Of a stretch of 60,787 nucleotides of DNA, positions 1-8,335 are shown one piece after another (within the stretch, counting starts at the first letter, position 1; each line of letters begins with the position of its first letter). The notes beneath the pieces are model-generated. The model saw nothing but the letters and a program-made list of their open reading frames with translations. It did not search any database and was not told the DNA's origin. Position numbers and translations under genes: made by a program. The DNA comes from a virus: positions 1-60,787 of IMG/VR virus record IMGVR_UViG_3300044823_000252; one strand, given 5' to 3'.

Positions 1-127
1 GGTCGCCGTCGTACTGCGCGGTATCGTGTGGCGGTGCGCCGCTCGAGATCGTCAAGCAGTACGTCGCGGCCCAGAGGGGCTCCTCCCCACCCTAAAGGAC
101 GGGGTTTCCGCCCCGGTTATTCGATGA
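1..127. repeat. Left copy of 127-bp terminal inverted repeat
   Basis: Bases 1-127 are the exact reverse complement of 60661-60787; identity stops right after TTATTCGATGA. The repeat holds the last codons of an IS200-type transposase gene, its stop, and a GC hairpin at 100-115 (CGGGG, six-base loop, CCCCG) typical of an IS200/IS605 right end. The likeliest reading is that the contig ends inside two copies of one insertion sequence in opposite orientation. True virus or plasmid termini are possible but less likely. Confidence 0.9.
3..95 (+). pseudogene. tnpA: IS200-type transposase TnpA, C-terminal fragment (window edge)
   Basis: The frame entering from the window edge encodes 30 residues (SPSYC, GGAPLEIVKQYV) before a TAA. 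It aligns residue for residue with the C-terminus of the complete TnpA at 32920-33336 (SPSYC, GGAPIEILRQYV). The tyrosine of KQYV sits where Y1 HUH transposases carry the nucleophile that cuts and rejoins single-stranded IS ends. The rest of the gene lies outside the window, so intactness cannot be judged. It differs enough from the internal element to be a separate IS. Confidence 0.85.
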
Positions 128-513
128 CAACCCGAAAACGGGTCGTCGAGGCCACGCGCAAGCGACAGGCGCCACAAGTCCGTGCCATCAAGGCGCTCGT
201 GCTGTCCGACGAGGATCCGTACACGTCCTGGATGGACGACCCGGAGAACACCGACCGCCGCGAGGCGTACGAGAACGGCGACTTCGTATTCATCGGCGTG
301 AGAGCCGAGGCCGAGATCGTGGTCGATGGTGTCATCCAGCACATCACGAGCGGTGGGCTGTGGGGTATCGAGAGCGACTCGGGTGAGGAGTACATCCGGG
401 TGATCGCAGCCGAGGAGTACGCCGACCTCCGTAAGATCCTGACGTCGATCGGCGTACCGACGTCGCAACTGCCAACAGAGTTCGACCCGAAGTGGGTCGA
501 GTGGAGAGTCTAA
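124..513 (+). CDS. Hypothetical protein at left IS junction
   Basis: 129 residues from the ATG at 124, which lies inside the terminal repeat, so the IS end appears to supply the start codon; the native start may have been lost. The N-terminus is basic (TRKRVVEATRKRQ) and the rest acidic and soluble, with a predicted beta-rich core (FVFIGVRAEAEIVVDG) and an aromatic end. No family recognised. The next gene starts 1 base after the stop, so it heads the tightly coupled 124-7260 run. Confidence 0.7.
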   Translation: MTTRKRVVEATRKRQAPQVRAIKALVLSDEDPYTSWMDDPENTDRREAYENGDFVFIGVRAEAEIVVDGVIQHITSGGLWGIESDSGEEYIRVIAAEEYADLRKILTSIGVPTSQLPTEFDPKWVEWRV

Positions 514-514
514 G

Positions 515-916
515 ATGGCTGGAGCTAGCGCGAAGGGGATCCGATCGTACGGACCTGGCAAGTTCTACACGCTCCTCGACAGCTTCGCCTTCGAGATGAC
601 GCTCAACGGCGGCGTCGACGAGGAGGCTAGCTACGGCGAGGGTGGCGGTTGGTACGGGCTCGTGTGGATCAACGACGACGCCCGTGAGCAGATCTGTGAG
701 ATCGCTAAGGAGGAGAAGGATCCTCTTACCGAGGAAGAGCAGGATCTGCTCGACGAGAGTCTGGCTGTCATCTTCTTCGAGCGGTCGGACGGCATCGTCG
801 AGGCCGACTGGTTCGACTCCAAGAAGGAGGCCGAGCAAGCGTGGGCCGAGATCCTCGTCGACACGGAGGAGGAAGAGGAAGAGGAAGAGGAAGAAGACGA
901 GGAGGAAGAAGGATGA
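515..916 (+). CDS. Hypothetical protein with poly-Glu tail
   Basis: 133 residues. A globular, aromatic-containing N-terminal part (GWYGLVWINDDAREQI) is followed by a near-pure Glu/Asp tail of about 18 residues, encoded by a GAG/GAA run at about 865-912. Such a tail could mimic nucleic acid or act as an acidic tether, but no function can be assigned. The stop overlaps the next start as ATGA. The reverse frame of the run gives a poly-Ser ORF, which I treat as a shadow. Confidence 0.75.
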   Translation: MAGASAKGIRSYGPGKFYTLLDSFAFEMTLNGGVDEEASYGEGGGWYGLVWINDDAREQICEIAKEEKDPLTEEEQDLLDESLAVIFFERSDGIVEADWFDSKKEAEQAWAEILVDTEEEEEEEEEEDEEEEG

Positions 917-1626
917 CTCGCCGCCGCACCGTACACGCCGCCGACTCCGTCGACTTCGACGACGAGGACTCCGTGCTCGCCGAGATGGCGCGCGAGCTCG
1001 ACATCGATCCCGACGAGCTCCGGATCAAGGAGAGCCACCTCGGCGACTTCGGCGCCGGCACGGTCTACGAGGTCACGATCCGCGGCTCCAAGAACGGCGG
1101 CAAGGAGTGGCACGTCGTCGCCGACGATGACCAGGAGCGCAAGCTCGCGCTAGCGATCGTCAAGCAGGATCTCGAAGAGAGCCCCGAGATCTTCAACCAG
1201 GACTTCATCGAGTCGCACATCGACATGGACCGGTTGAAGCGCGACCTCGAGAGCGACCTGCAGAGTCAGAACGAGGAGACCCTGCGCGACATGCGCGACC
1301 GCGAGTTCTGGCGCGAGTGGGAGCGCGAGGGGTTCGACACGCCCGAGGAGGACGAGGACGGCGACGTTCCGTCACCCGACGAGGACCAGATCGTCGAGCT
1401 CGCCGAGCGACAGACCGAGGAGCAGCTCAAGGATCCGATGAGCTACCTCGAAGACATCTACGGCCGCGAGGACGCCGTCAAGAAGGCGATCGATATCGCC
1501 GGCATCGACGTGGACGCCGCCGCCGAGGACGCGGTCGACACGGACGGCGCGGCGCACTTCCTGTCGTCGTACGACAGCAACTCGTACGTCACGAAGGGCG
1601 GGCTCGTGTACTGGAGGCAGAACTGA
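913..1626 (+). CDS. Hypothetical acidic protein
   Basis: 237 residues from the ATG at 913, chosen because it overlaps the upstream TGA; a longer in-frame ORF reaches back to 841. Rich in Asp/Glu, mostly helical, with a beta segment near the N-terminus (YEVTIRGSKNGGKEWHVV) and a long central acidic helix. No enzyme motif, membrane segment or cysteine cluster. Its ATGATG junction couples it to the following gene. Cytoplasmic location is likely. Confidence 0.75.
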   Translation: MTRRRTVHAADSVDFDDEDSVLAEMARELDIDPDELRIKESHLGDFGAGTVYEVTIRGSKNGGKEWHVVADDDQERKLALAIVKQDLEESPEIFNQDFIESHIDMDRLKRDLESDLQSQNEETLRDMRDREFWREWEREGFDTPEEDEDGDVPSPDEDQIVELAERQTEEQLKDPMSYLEDIYGREDAVKKAIDIAGIDVDAAAEDAVDTDGAAHFLSSYDSNSYVTKGGLVYWRQN

Positions 1627-2597
1627 TGGCTGCGTTCACCCGCCAGCACTACGTCGAAGTCGCGCGCATCTTGAGCGGTGTCCGCGACCCCCGCGAGAAA
1701 CAGCGACTCGCCGATGAATTCGGTCGGATGTTCCAGAAGGACAACCCGGCCTTCGATGGCGACCGGTTCGCGAAGGCGGTCCACCAGGGTCGGACCGACG
1801 CGGGCATCAACGTGCGCGAAGGGGTCGAGGAATCGAAAGCGCTGACGGCGGCCCGCGCCAAGCTCGCCGCGCACGGCTACTCGATCCAGAAGACCGAGTA
1901 TGGCGACTACCGCGTTTACCCGAAGGGCAGCCGCCGGCCGGACGAGGGGTACTTCACCGACAACCTCGACGACGCCGTGGCGACCGGCATCCAGATGGCC
2001 ACTGACGGCGGTGACCATCTCGTGCATGCGGCCCGCCGAACCGCCAGGCCCGCGCCCCGCGAGGCGGACGCAGGTTTCGCCATCAGCGTCAACGACCAGC
2101 GTGACATCGAGGACAACGCCCATTCGACGTTCGGGCCCAAGCACGGCGAGCAGGAAGATCGTGACCGAGCGATGAAGGCTGGGGTCGTTGATTCGGAAGG
2201 TCGGATCACCCAGAAGGGGTGGGACCAGCTCGGCAACGACATCACCCGGATCGAGCGCAACTCGATGGCCTGGATGCGTAAGACGTTCGTGAGCGCCCGC
2301 GACGAAGGGCACGACAAGTACTCCGACCTCACGGGCTCCTTCTGGTTCGATCCCGCCAACCACGAGCAGGCTCGACTCGTCGAGCTGGCCGCAGACACGG
2401 GGCGCCAGGAGCGCATCGACATGCAGGACTCCAGCTACGGCGACCTCGCGAACGCGGCATTCACCGGTGTGAGCGACTTCGGTAGCTCCGTGCTCGGCGG
2501 CTCCATCACCTTCTTCGATGTGAAGCCTGAAGATATGGACGCACTCGTGGCGACGCTCGATCGGGTCGATCGACAGCCCAAAGGGAGCAAACGATGA
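1626..2597 (+). CDS. Phage hypothetical with N-terminal FTRQHY module
   Basis: 323 residues from the ATG at 1626, which overlaps the previous TGA. The first 50 residues (FTRQHYVEVARIL, then NPAFDGDRFAKAV) resemble a short helical module that recurs at the N-terminus of many phage hypotheticals. The middle has a KTEYGDYRVYPKGS beta segment; the C-terminal half (DSSYGDLANAAF, VLGGSITFFDV) may be a second domain. No catalytic motif seen. Function unknown. Confidence 0.75.
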   Translation: MAAFTRQHYVEVARILSGVRDPREKQRLADEFGRMFQKDNPAFDGDRFAKAVHQGRTDAGINVREGVEESKALTAARAKLAAHGYSIQKTEYGDYRVYPKGSRRPDEGYFTDNLDDAVATGIQMATDGGDHLVHAARRTARPAPREADAGFAISVNDQRDIEDNAHSTFGPKHGEQEDRDRAMKAGVVDSEGRITQKGWDQLGNDITRIERNSMAWMRKTFVSARDEGHDKYSDLTGSFWFDPANHEQARLVELAADTGRQERIDMQDSSYGDLANAAFTGVSDFGSSVLGGSITFFDVKPEDMDALVATLDRVDRQPKGSKR

Positions 2598-3502
2598 CTC
2601 GTCACACGATGCGCGCACGACGAGGCCAGCAACACCTCCCTGGTATCGAACGCGGCGCCGAGCCCGTCGAGATCGAGATTCCCACGATGGGCTGGGAGCA
2701 GATCAATGGAGACAGGGACCCAGGGGCGTACGGCGGCACCATCGCCACCGGCGACGGGGACCACCTGGAGCTGATCAAGATCCAGCCGGTCCGCGAGTAC
2801 GTCGGCGACGGCGAGGCGAAAGATGTCGGCTTCCCGTTCTGGACGCGCACCGCGTACTTCGACCTCGCTGACCTCGATCCGAACAGCGACGACGTCAAGG
2901 GCGCCATGAGCTACGTCGGCCTCGACCTGGACGCTCTCGACGAGATGAAGCCCGAGTATCGCGCGGTCGCACTCGCGGACGCTCTGCTCGACTACGGCCG
3001 AGCCGACGAGGGGCCCAGCGGGTGGTCGGCGGACATCGGCATCCCCGAGAAGGTGAAGTGGTCGAGCGGCGAAGTTGCTGGGTCCGAGTACCTCGCCGAC
3101 GAGGACGACGCGTTCGTTCGTGAAGTGCTGCTCGCCGACATCGACGTGGACTACGAGAAGTACGGGCCCGACGAGAAAGAACCCACGAGTGGGCTGAAGG
3201 TCCATGTCCGCGGGTCCACCGTGGAGATCACGGAGTGGACCGACATCGAGGCTGCCAACGGTGAGGAGCAGCCGGAGGGCGAGAAGATCGTCAAGCAGTA
3301 CGCGGAGGTCGAACTCGACGAGCTGTTCGATCCGAAAGGCAAGCACCGCGGCGCGTACAGCGGCGACGCGGGCGGCGAATCGCTCGTGGACCTGGCGAAG
3401 ATGGACCCGGAGGATCAGGAGGACGCCATCGTCTCGGCGGCGATCTCCTACCTGGCCTACTTCGGTGGCGAAGAGGAATTCGTAGACGAGATCGGTGATT
3501 GA
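2594..3502 (+). CDS. Hypothetical protein
   Basis: 302 residues, start overlapping the upstream stop as ATGA. Acidic, with no cysteine, transmembrane or P-loop motif. The centre (DDVKGAMSYVGLDLD) and C-terminus (EDAIVSAAISYLAYFGG) look helical, separated by a beta-rich stretch (GLKVHVRGSTVEITEW). No family recognised; it sits among other large unknowns of the 124-7260 run and probably shares their transcript. Confidence 0.75.
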   Translation: MTRHTMRARRGQQHLPGIERGAEPVEIEIPTMGWEQINGDRDPGAYGGTIATGDGDHLELIKIQPVREYVGDGEAKDVGFPFWTRTAYFDLADLDPNSDDVKGAMSYVGLDLDALDEMKPEYRAVALADALLDYGRADEGPSGWSADIGIPEKVKWSSGEVAGSEYLADEDDAFVREVLLADIDVDYEKYGPDEKEPTSGLKVHVRGSTVEITEWTDIEAANGEEQPEGEKIVKQYAEVELDELFDPKGKHRGAYSGDAGGESLVDLAKMDPEDQEDAIVSAAISYLAYFGGEEEFVDEIGD

Positions 3503-3515
3503 AGAGGAGAGGGCG

Positions 3516-4094
3516 ATGCCGGAAGGACGCGTACGCAAGCCGATTGCCGATCTGATCGGAGAGTTGAAGTCGTGGCTCCCGAACTACGACCACGGGCCGA
3601 ACGACTACCCGACGCTGCTCTGGCGCATCCTGGCGAGCACGCCAGGCGGCGACGAAGCGGAGGACATGGGCTACGAGCCGTTCCAGCTCGGGTGGCAGGA
3701 GGTCGACCAGCTCGGTCGCGTGCTCGTCGCCATCCAGGACAAGCGCGACGTCGAGGACCTCATCGCGGGTCTGCTCGCTGACGGGGAGGAGGGGGAGGTC
3801 GACGAGGCGCGGCGCCGCAACCATCCGCCGTACGGCGACAAGCGGGACTACCCGAAGATCGACATCTACGTCGACGGTCAGTACGTCGCCACGACGACGT
3901 GGGCGAGCACGGTCAAGCAAGCCGTCGAGCAGTACGTCGCCAGGAACAATGTGGGATCGGACAGGGTGACCGCCCACTTCCAGGAGTCCCGTCACTCGAC
4001 CCGCGAGGCGAGGAACCCGTTCTCGCGCCCGGTACGCGAGCCTACCCGGGGTCGCACTGAGCTGGCAGCCCGCCGCCCGCCGAAGAGGCGCTGA
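3516..4094 (+). CDS. Hypothetical protein with arginine-rich tail
   Basis: 192 residues from the ATG at 3516, chosen because GAGGAGA lies about 7 bases upstream; a GTG at 3495 would add seven residues. The N-terminal half is helical and acidic (ELKSWLPNYDHGPNDYPTLL). The last 50 residues are very basic, with many Arg and Pro, suggesting nucleic-acid contact or a disordered tail. A middle segment (KIDIYVDGQYVATTTWAS) looks like a small beta domain for residue-by-residue input. Function unknown. Confidence 0.7.
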   Translation: MPEGRVRKPIADLIGELKSWLPNYDHGPNDYPTLLWRILASTPGGDEAEDMGYEPFQLGWQEVDQLGRVLVAIQDKRDVEDLIAGLLADGEEGEVDEARRRNHPPYGDKRDYPKIDIYVDGQYVATTTWASTVKQAVEQYVARNNVGSDRVTAHFQESRHSTREARNPFSRPVREPTRGRTELAARRPPKRR

Positions 4095-5779
4095 TGCCCC
4101 GCAAGCGAGACGCGTTCACGCTCGCGTACGTCGAGGCGATGCTCTGGTCCTCCATGGACAACGCCGACGAGCAGGGCGGCGAGCCGCTCGACGCGAACTA
4201 CGGTCCCGAGGACATCGCGCCCGAGACGATGGAGCTCATCGTCGAGGACTGCGCTCGCTTCCAGCAAGAGAACGCTGAATTGCTAGAGCAGGCATACGAT
4301 CAGCGGATGGTGGACGACCCGCGACGCGTAGGCGGCCCCGGTCCAGGTGACTACGATAGTGAACAGGCTGGTCAAGATTTCTGGCTCACGCGCGGTGGCC
4401 ACGGCGCCGGATTTTGGGATCGCAAACTCGGCGATGTCGGCGACGAGCTGACGAAGGCCGCCGAATCCTACGGCAGCTTCGACCTGCAGGTCGACGACGG
4501 CGTCATCTACGGTCCGCCGCCGGACTGGTACCGCGAGCATCGAAAACCGGCTCCCACCGCAAACGAAGCGCGCCGGACGCGCCACATAGTGCGCGACTTC
4601 GGCACGCTCCCCGAGCTCGTCGAGCACGCGGGGCGGCAGGAGGGGGCCACGCACGTCGTAGTCCTCGGCAAGAAGGCGTCGCTCTTCTACCCGACGGGCC
4701 GGTACTGGCCGAGCGGCGAGCCGCAGTACGAGGCCGGAAAGGTGTGGCACCAGGGCGGCTACTGGCACTCCGTTGCGCCGTCCGCGCGCAGCCCGCTCAC
4801 CGGCGGGCTGCCTGGCGGTACCGAGACGATCGAGGCGTACCTAGCGAAGACGGGTCAGCGCACCGCAGAAGCCAAGCGGAGCGGTCGATCGCGCGGAACG
4901 ACCAAGAGCGCGGCGCAGGTCGCCGAGGAGCTCTCGAAGAGGGTCGGTGGGTCCACCCCGAAGCCCGTCCGTGGCGGTGCAGTGCAGTTCACGACCTACA
5001 GTCCCGAGTACAGCCAAAAGATCGTCGTCGTCGTGGATGCATTCAACGAGGGTGGCGTGTCGCTGTCCGTCTTCTCCGACGAGGGCCTGTCCGAGACTGC
5101 CAGGTACGAGAACATCTCCGACTTCACGTACGGACCGGGCGGCTACACGTCGCACCAGGTCGACCTCGACCATATGGTCGAGGACGTCGACTGGGTCAAG
5201 TCGACCGTCGACGGGTACGCGGCGAGCTGGCAGGAAGCCGGAGGTGAGGTGGACGAGTCGCGCGGCGTGGTCCGCGAGACCTGGGTCCCACCCAATCTCG
5301 CTCGCGACGGCATCACGCCCACCATGCTCGAGACACTCATCGGAGGCGTCGGCGGCCTCGCGAGGATCCGCCCGGGTAAGTCGGTCGTCTACGACCGGGC
5401 GTACGCGAAGCTCCGCGATGGCGGCTACGTCGTGCTCGTGCGCGCGACGCCAGGAACATCACCCGGCGGCGACTACTACGCGCTCACCGACAAGGGCGCC
5501 GACCTCGTACGGCGCTACAGGCTCGAGGTGCGCAAGGTGGGCGCGACGTGGGGCAGCAAAGTGCATGAGACTCGGCGTGGACCAGAGCCGGTCAGCGACC
5601 CGTTCTACGTCATCCAGCAGCTGTACTCGGACGGTCACCTGTCGGATGGCGAGTTCGGTTTCGACGACGAGGGGATCGCTCTCGATGAGGCTAAGAAGCT
5701 ACTCAGGTTACCTCACTTCAAAGGTGACTACGTGCGGGTGATCACGCGCGACGGTGAGCTCGTCTGGGACTCACGATGA
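4094..5779 (+). CDS. Multidomain phage hypothetical with DFWLTRGGHGAGFWDR motif
   Basis: 561 residues. Residues about 20-140 carry a pattern common in phage hypothetical proteins: APETMELIVEDC, then DFWLTRGGHGAGFWDR, then a VDDGVIYG turn. Middle segments include a beta domain (HVVVLGKKASLFYP) and a second one (IVVVVDAFNEGGVSLSVF). A segment near residue 450 (YVVLVRATPGTSPGGDYYALTD) could be a winged or beta fold. The C-terminus ends in a VRVITRDGELVW strand. The module arrangement suggests fusion of several small domains. Biochemical role unknown. Confidence 0.8.
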   Translation: MPRKRDAFTLAYVEAMLWSSMDNADEQGGEPLDANYGPEDIAPETMELIVEDCARFQQENAELLEQAYDQRMVDDPRRVGGPGPGDYDSEQAGQDFWLTRGGHGAGFWDRKLGDVGDELTKAAESYGSFDLQVDDGVIYGPPPDWYREHRKPAPTANEARRTRHIVRDFGTLPELVEHAGRQEGATHVVVLGKKASLFYPTGRYWPSGEPQYEAGKVWHQGGYWHSVAPSARSPLTGGLPGGTETIEAYLAKTGQRTAEAKRSGRSRGTTKSAAQVAEELSKRVGGSTPKPVRGGAVQFTTYSPEYSQKIVVVVDAFNEGGVSLSVFSDEGLSETARYENISDFTYGPGGYTSHQVDLDHMVEDVDWVKSTVDGYAASWQEAGGEVDESRGVVRETWVPPNLARDGITPTMLETLIGGVGGLARIRPGKSVVYDRAYAKLRDGGYVVLVRATPGTSPGGDYYALTDKGADLVRRYRLEVRKVGATWGSKVHETRRGPEPVSDPFYVIQQLYSDGHLSDGEFGFDDEGIALDEAKKLLRLPHFKGDYVRVITRDGELVWDSR

Positions 5780-7260
5780 GCCTGAACGCCAACGAGTTTG
5801 TCGCGCTCCTCTCGTCGCTGGCGCCCGGCGACAGGCGGACGGTCGCCCGCTTCCAGCCGAGCCTCGGCGGCGAGCGCGGCGGCGGCAGCGTCTACGTGAA
5901 CTTCGTCAACCTCCCGCCCGACGTCGGGGGCTCGGGAGGTGGTGCGGAGGCCGAGAACAACCGCGCGTCGTTCTGGGTCAACGGGTTCGCCCACGACCCG
6001 ACCGTACCCGCCGCTACGGTCAAGGTCGAGCAGGCTGCCAGCGTGTTCCACCGCCCGTGGCTCGGCGCGCCTGGCGTCCCGTTCCGAGCGAAGAGCGGGT
6101 CGCCCGAGGTCGTGGCACGCTATCTAGCCGCGTACCTGGCGAGGGTCGCCAGTGCGGTGCCGCCGCGCTTCACGCACTCCCTCCAAGAGGGAAACCGCCA
6201 GACCTTCGACGTCTGGTGGATGGAGAGGGACGCGTGGGCGATCTACGCGTCGAACCTCTCACGCTCTAAGGCCGACGCGCTGGCCAGGCGCGTGAAGTAC
6301 GAGCTGGCCCCGCGGTGGGGGCTGCCGAACGTGCCCACGCGCGTCGTGCCGCACGGGGAGCCGGTCGTGGGCGAGGCGCGTGGTGAGGTAGGATCGAGCA
6401 CAGAGGAGACCGTCATGAGTCGCAAGCCCAGCAAGTCCCGCCGCGAGCCCACTCCGGAGGAGGAGGGAGCGCAGATCCTCGAGCAAGCCGAGAAGGCCGG
6501 AGCCGACTACGCCAGAGAGCAGGTGAACGGCGAACACTTCCGCGACTGGGTCAACGACCAGCTCGCTGAGGCCGAGCGGATGCGCGCTTCCGACCCGGAC
6601 AGCGTCTTCCCGTCCGACACGCCGGACGGTGCGAAGAGGGCCGCCCGGAACATGCTCCAACAGCTCGAGTGGGACACCGATCGCCAGATGGACACAAGCG
6701 AGGTGTTGGAACTCAGCGGGGCTGCTGGCGTGTTCGGTGCTGGAAGCGCTGACTGGGTGCGCGACACGTACGGCATCACCGAGAAGGAGGTCACCAACAC
6801 CTTCTTCAAGGCCTTCAAGGAGGAGCTACGCACGCCGTCCATCCGGACGTGGTTGACCGACCTGGTGCTCGAGACGAGCGAGCAGGTCAAGCCGAGTGGC
6901 GGCGCGCAGGAGCGACGGAGATCCGTCGTCCGCGACTACGTCCCCGTCGACTCCCGCGGCCGCCCGCTCTCTCCGCCGACCTCGGACTACGAGAAGGCGA
7001 AGCGTCAGCCGGACAAGGCCGGCGGCGTCGTCAAGTTCAAGGTCGGTCGCCAGTCGGCCGCACACGAGGCCCACCGCGTCCGCGACTACGTCCCGGTCGA
7101 CACGCGTGGACGCCCCCTGTCGCCCCCGACCAAGGACTACAGCGAGGCGAAGAAGAAGGCGGACCGCGCGGGCGGCGTCGTCAAGTTCGCCGTAGGGCGC
7201 AGCGCCAGCGAGCGGCACCCACGCAGGCTGAGTGCTAGTCGGCGCCCACGCGGCCGCTGA
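5776..7260 (+). CDS. Hypothetical fusion protein with duplicated C-terminal repeat
   Basis: 494 residues. The first 210 form a globular domain. After an ATG at 6415 that has its own GAGGAGA about 7 bases upstream, a helical domain follows (residues about 214-370), so two proteins may be made from one frame. The last 100 residues hold two near-identical units of about 41 residues, each starting VRDYVPVD and ending GGVVKF.VGR. It closes the (+) run and faces the convergent (-) run. Function unknown. Confidence 0.8.
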   Translation: MSLNANEFVALLSSLAPGDRRTVARFQPSLGGERGGGSVYVNFVNLPPDVGGSGGGAEAENNRASFWVNGFAHDPTVPAATVKVEQAASVFHRPWLGAPGVPFRAKSGSPEVVARYLAAYLARVASAVPPRFTHSLQEGNRQTFDVWWMERDAWAIYASNLSRSKADALARRVKYELAPRWGLPNVPTRVVPHGEPVVGEARGEVGSSTEETVMSRKPSKSRREPTPEEEGAQILEQAEKAGADYAREQVNGEHFRDWVNDQLAEAERMRASDPDSVFPSDTPDGAKRAARNMLQQLEWDTDRQMDTSEVLELSGAAGVFGAGSADWVRDTYGITEKEVTNTFFKAFKEELRTPSIRTWLTDLVLETSEQVKPSGGAQERRRSVVRDYVPVDSRGRPLSPPTSDYEKAKRQPDKAGGVVKFKVGRQSAAHEAHRVRDYVPVDTRGRPLSPPTKDYSEAKKKADRAGGVVKFAVGRSASERHPRRLSASRRPRGR

Positions 7261-7393
7261 CCGGAACCTCCCCGATCACCCGCGGAGCCGGAGTGGCCTC
7301 CGCGGGCACTGGCACCGAAGCCGCGCGGGGAGTCGCTGCCTTCGCGCGATGCTGGTTCGCCTTCGCCGGAACGGCCGCGATCGTGTAGCTCAC
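7235..7393 (-). CDS. Candidate leaderless small protein
   Basis: 52 residues from a GTG at 7393, rich in Ala, Pro and Val (VSYTIAAVPAKANQ). The start lies 9 bases past a TAGCAT -10 element, so the message would be leaderless. The 3' end overlaps the convergent gene that ends at 7260. Composition is not clearly protein-like, and the same transcript could be a small RNA carrying the hairpin at 7279-7306. Confidence 0.35.
   Translation of the reverse strand: MSYTIAAVPAKANQHRAKAATPRAASVPVPAEATPAPRVIGEVPVSGRVGAD
7279..7306. terminator. 9-bp GC hairpin between convergent runs
   Basis: CCCGCGGAG at 7279-7287 pairs perfectly with CTCCGCGGG at 7298-7306 around a 10-base loop. It lies 19 bases after the last (+) gene and faces the (-) run, a position that suits a bidirectional transcription stop. 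There is no T-tract, so intrinsic termination is only inferred. Confidence 0.5.
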
Positions 7394-7429
7394 GCGGAGT
7401 TATGCTAGTATGACATACTAACCTGTCAA
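7394..7429 (-). promoter_or_regulatory. Promoter with 15-bp palindromic operator
   Basis: On the minus strand TTGACA (7429-7424) and TAGCAT (7407-7402) stand 16 bases apart. Between and overlapping them lies the perfect palindrome TAGTATGACATACTA (7406-7420; 7-bp arms, 1-base centre). This is the layout of a repressor-controlled promoter. It fires away from the genes at 7426-16353 and toward 7393, so its product would be the small ORF or an antisense RNA. Confidence 0.55.
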
Positions 7430-7833
7430 GAGCAGCACTCGCACGAGCAGTCGCCGTTGACGAAGGCGTAGCAGCCCTCGTCCGCGCGCCCGCAGTGCCG
7501 CTTGCTCGCGCGCGGCACGGTACCGACCGGCTTGGGCAGCGGCGGCGGGCGCTTGGGTAGATCCCTGAGTACCGGCGGCGTCGGTACCTCCCGGCCGCGC
7601 GGGACTAGCCCGCGGCTGACCAGGTTCGCGTACTGCGGGGCGACCCGCTCGCGGACCGCCGTCGCCCAGTCGCGCTGCGCGTCGGTGAGCTGCTGGAAGC
7701 GCTCGCCGCGCAGGCCGGCGGTCAAGTCGAACCGCATGCTGGCGAACTTCTCGACCTCGACGTCGGTCAGATTGTCGGCGTGCCGGTCGAGGAGCTCGGC
7801 GAGGAGCTCCAGGTCTTCGTCTCGCTGGGTCAT
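7426..7833 (-). CDS. Hypothetical protein with C-terminal cysteine cluster
   Basis: 135 residues from the ATG at 7833; a longer in-frame ORF upstream is a shadow of the next gene. The N-terminus is an acidic helix (DLELLAELLDRHADNLTDVEVEKF). The core has LTDAQRDWATAV, a motif shared with the gene at 45493-45786 (LTDRQREWAERA). A proline-rich linker leads to five cysteines in the last 20 residues (CYAFVNGDCSCECCS), a possible metal site. Last gene of the (-) run. Confidence 0.75.
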   Translation of the reverse strand: MTQRDEDLELLAELLDRHADNLTDVEVEKFASMRFDLTAGLRGERFQQLTDAQRDWATAVRERVAPQYANLVSRGLVPRGREVPTPPVLRDLPKRPPPLPKPVGTVPRASKRHCGRADEGCYAFVNGDCSCECCS

Positions 7834-8102
7834 GCGTCGTGGTCCTTGAAGTGGTCGGTGCAGACGATCGAGTCGCGCGGCACCGATCCGCCGCAGAGGC
7901 TGCAGCGTCCGTTGACGGTCCACCAGAGAGACAGGTACCACGGCGGCTCGCGAGCGCTCACCGACTCGTCCCGGAAGATGTAGCTGAGTGTCTTGTGGGC
8001 CACGTACGCGGAGAACCCCGACAGGGCGCCCACCAGCGCGAGCATCGCGAGCCCGCTCCACGGCGGTCCGAGCACCTGGTCCAGCCACGCCGCGAACCTC
8101 AT
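7830..8102 (-). CDS. Small membrane protein with C-terminal zinc-like motif
   Basis: 90 residues from the ATG at 8102, overlapping its neighbours on both sides. One hydrophobic segment (residues about 14-35, GLAMLALVGALSGFSAYVA) predicts a single membrane helix. The C-terminal part has a CSLCGG knuckle and a further Cys (SIVCTDH), so a small cytoplasmic metal-binding tail is possible. No family recognised. Confidence 0.7.
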   Translation of the reverse strand: MRFAAWLDQVLGPPWSGLAMLALVGALSGFSAYVAHKTLSYIFRDESVSAREPPWYLSLWWTVNGRCSLCGGSVPRDSIVCTDHFKDHDA

Positions 8103-8335
8103 CGCCCCCTCGCCATCCACGACCGCGGCACCCCGAGCGTCGCGAGCACCTGGTCGAGCGCGGCGCTGCGCGCGCGCTTCTCGCCACGCTCCCGCTCGCC
8201 GAGCCGCATCGCGACGTAGAACGCGCCGAGCTGGCACTGCGATAGGTCTCCGACGTGCGATAGCCAGAACGAGTCGTCGACCTCTCCGTCCATGAGCCGG
8301 TTGAGATTGGGTCCGAAGACCTTTGGATCCATCAT
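8099..8335 (-). CDS. Hypothetical helical protein
   Basis: 78 residues from the first of two tandem ATGs (8335 or 8332); GGAGA about 6 bases upstream supports this over the longer ORF. The sequence (NRLMDGEVDDSFWLSH) is acidic then basic (GERERGEKRAR), predicted helical, with no cysteine cluster. Part of the tightly overlapping (-) run; function unknown. Confidence 0.65.
   Translation of the reverse strand: MMDPKVFGPNLNRLMDGEVDDSFWLSHVGDLSQCQLGAFYVAMRLGERERGEKRARSAALDQVLATLGVPRSWMARGR

Noticed and set aside
631-1113. Minus-strand poly-Ser ORF
   Set aside because: It is the reverse translation of the GAG/GAA run of the gene at 515-916.
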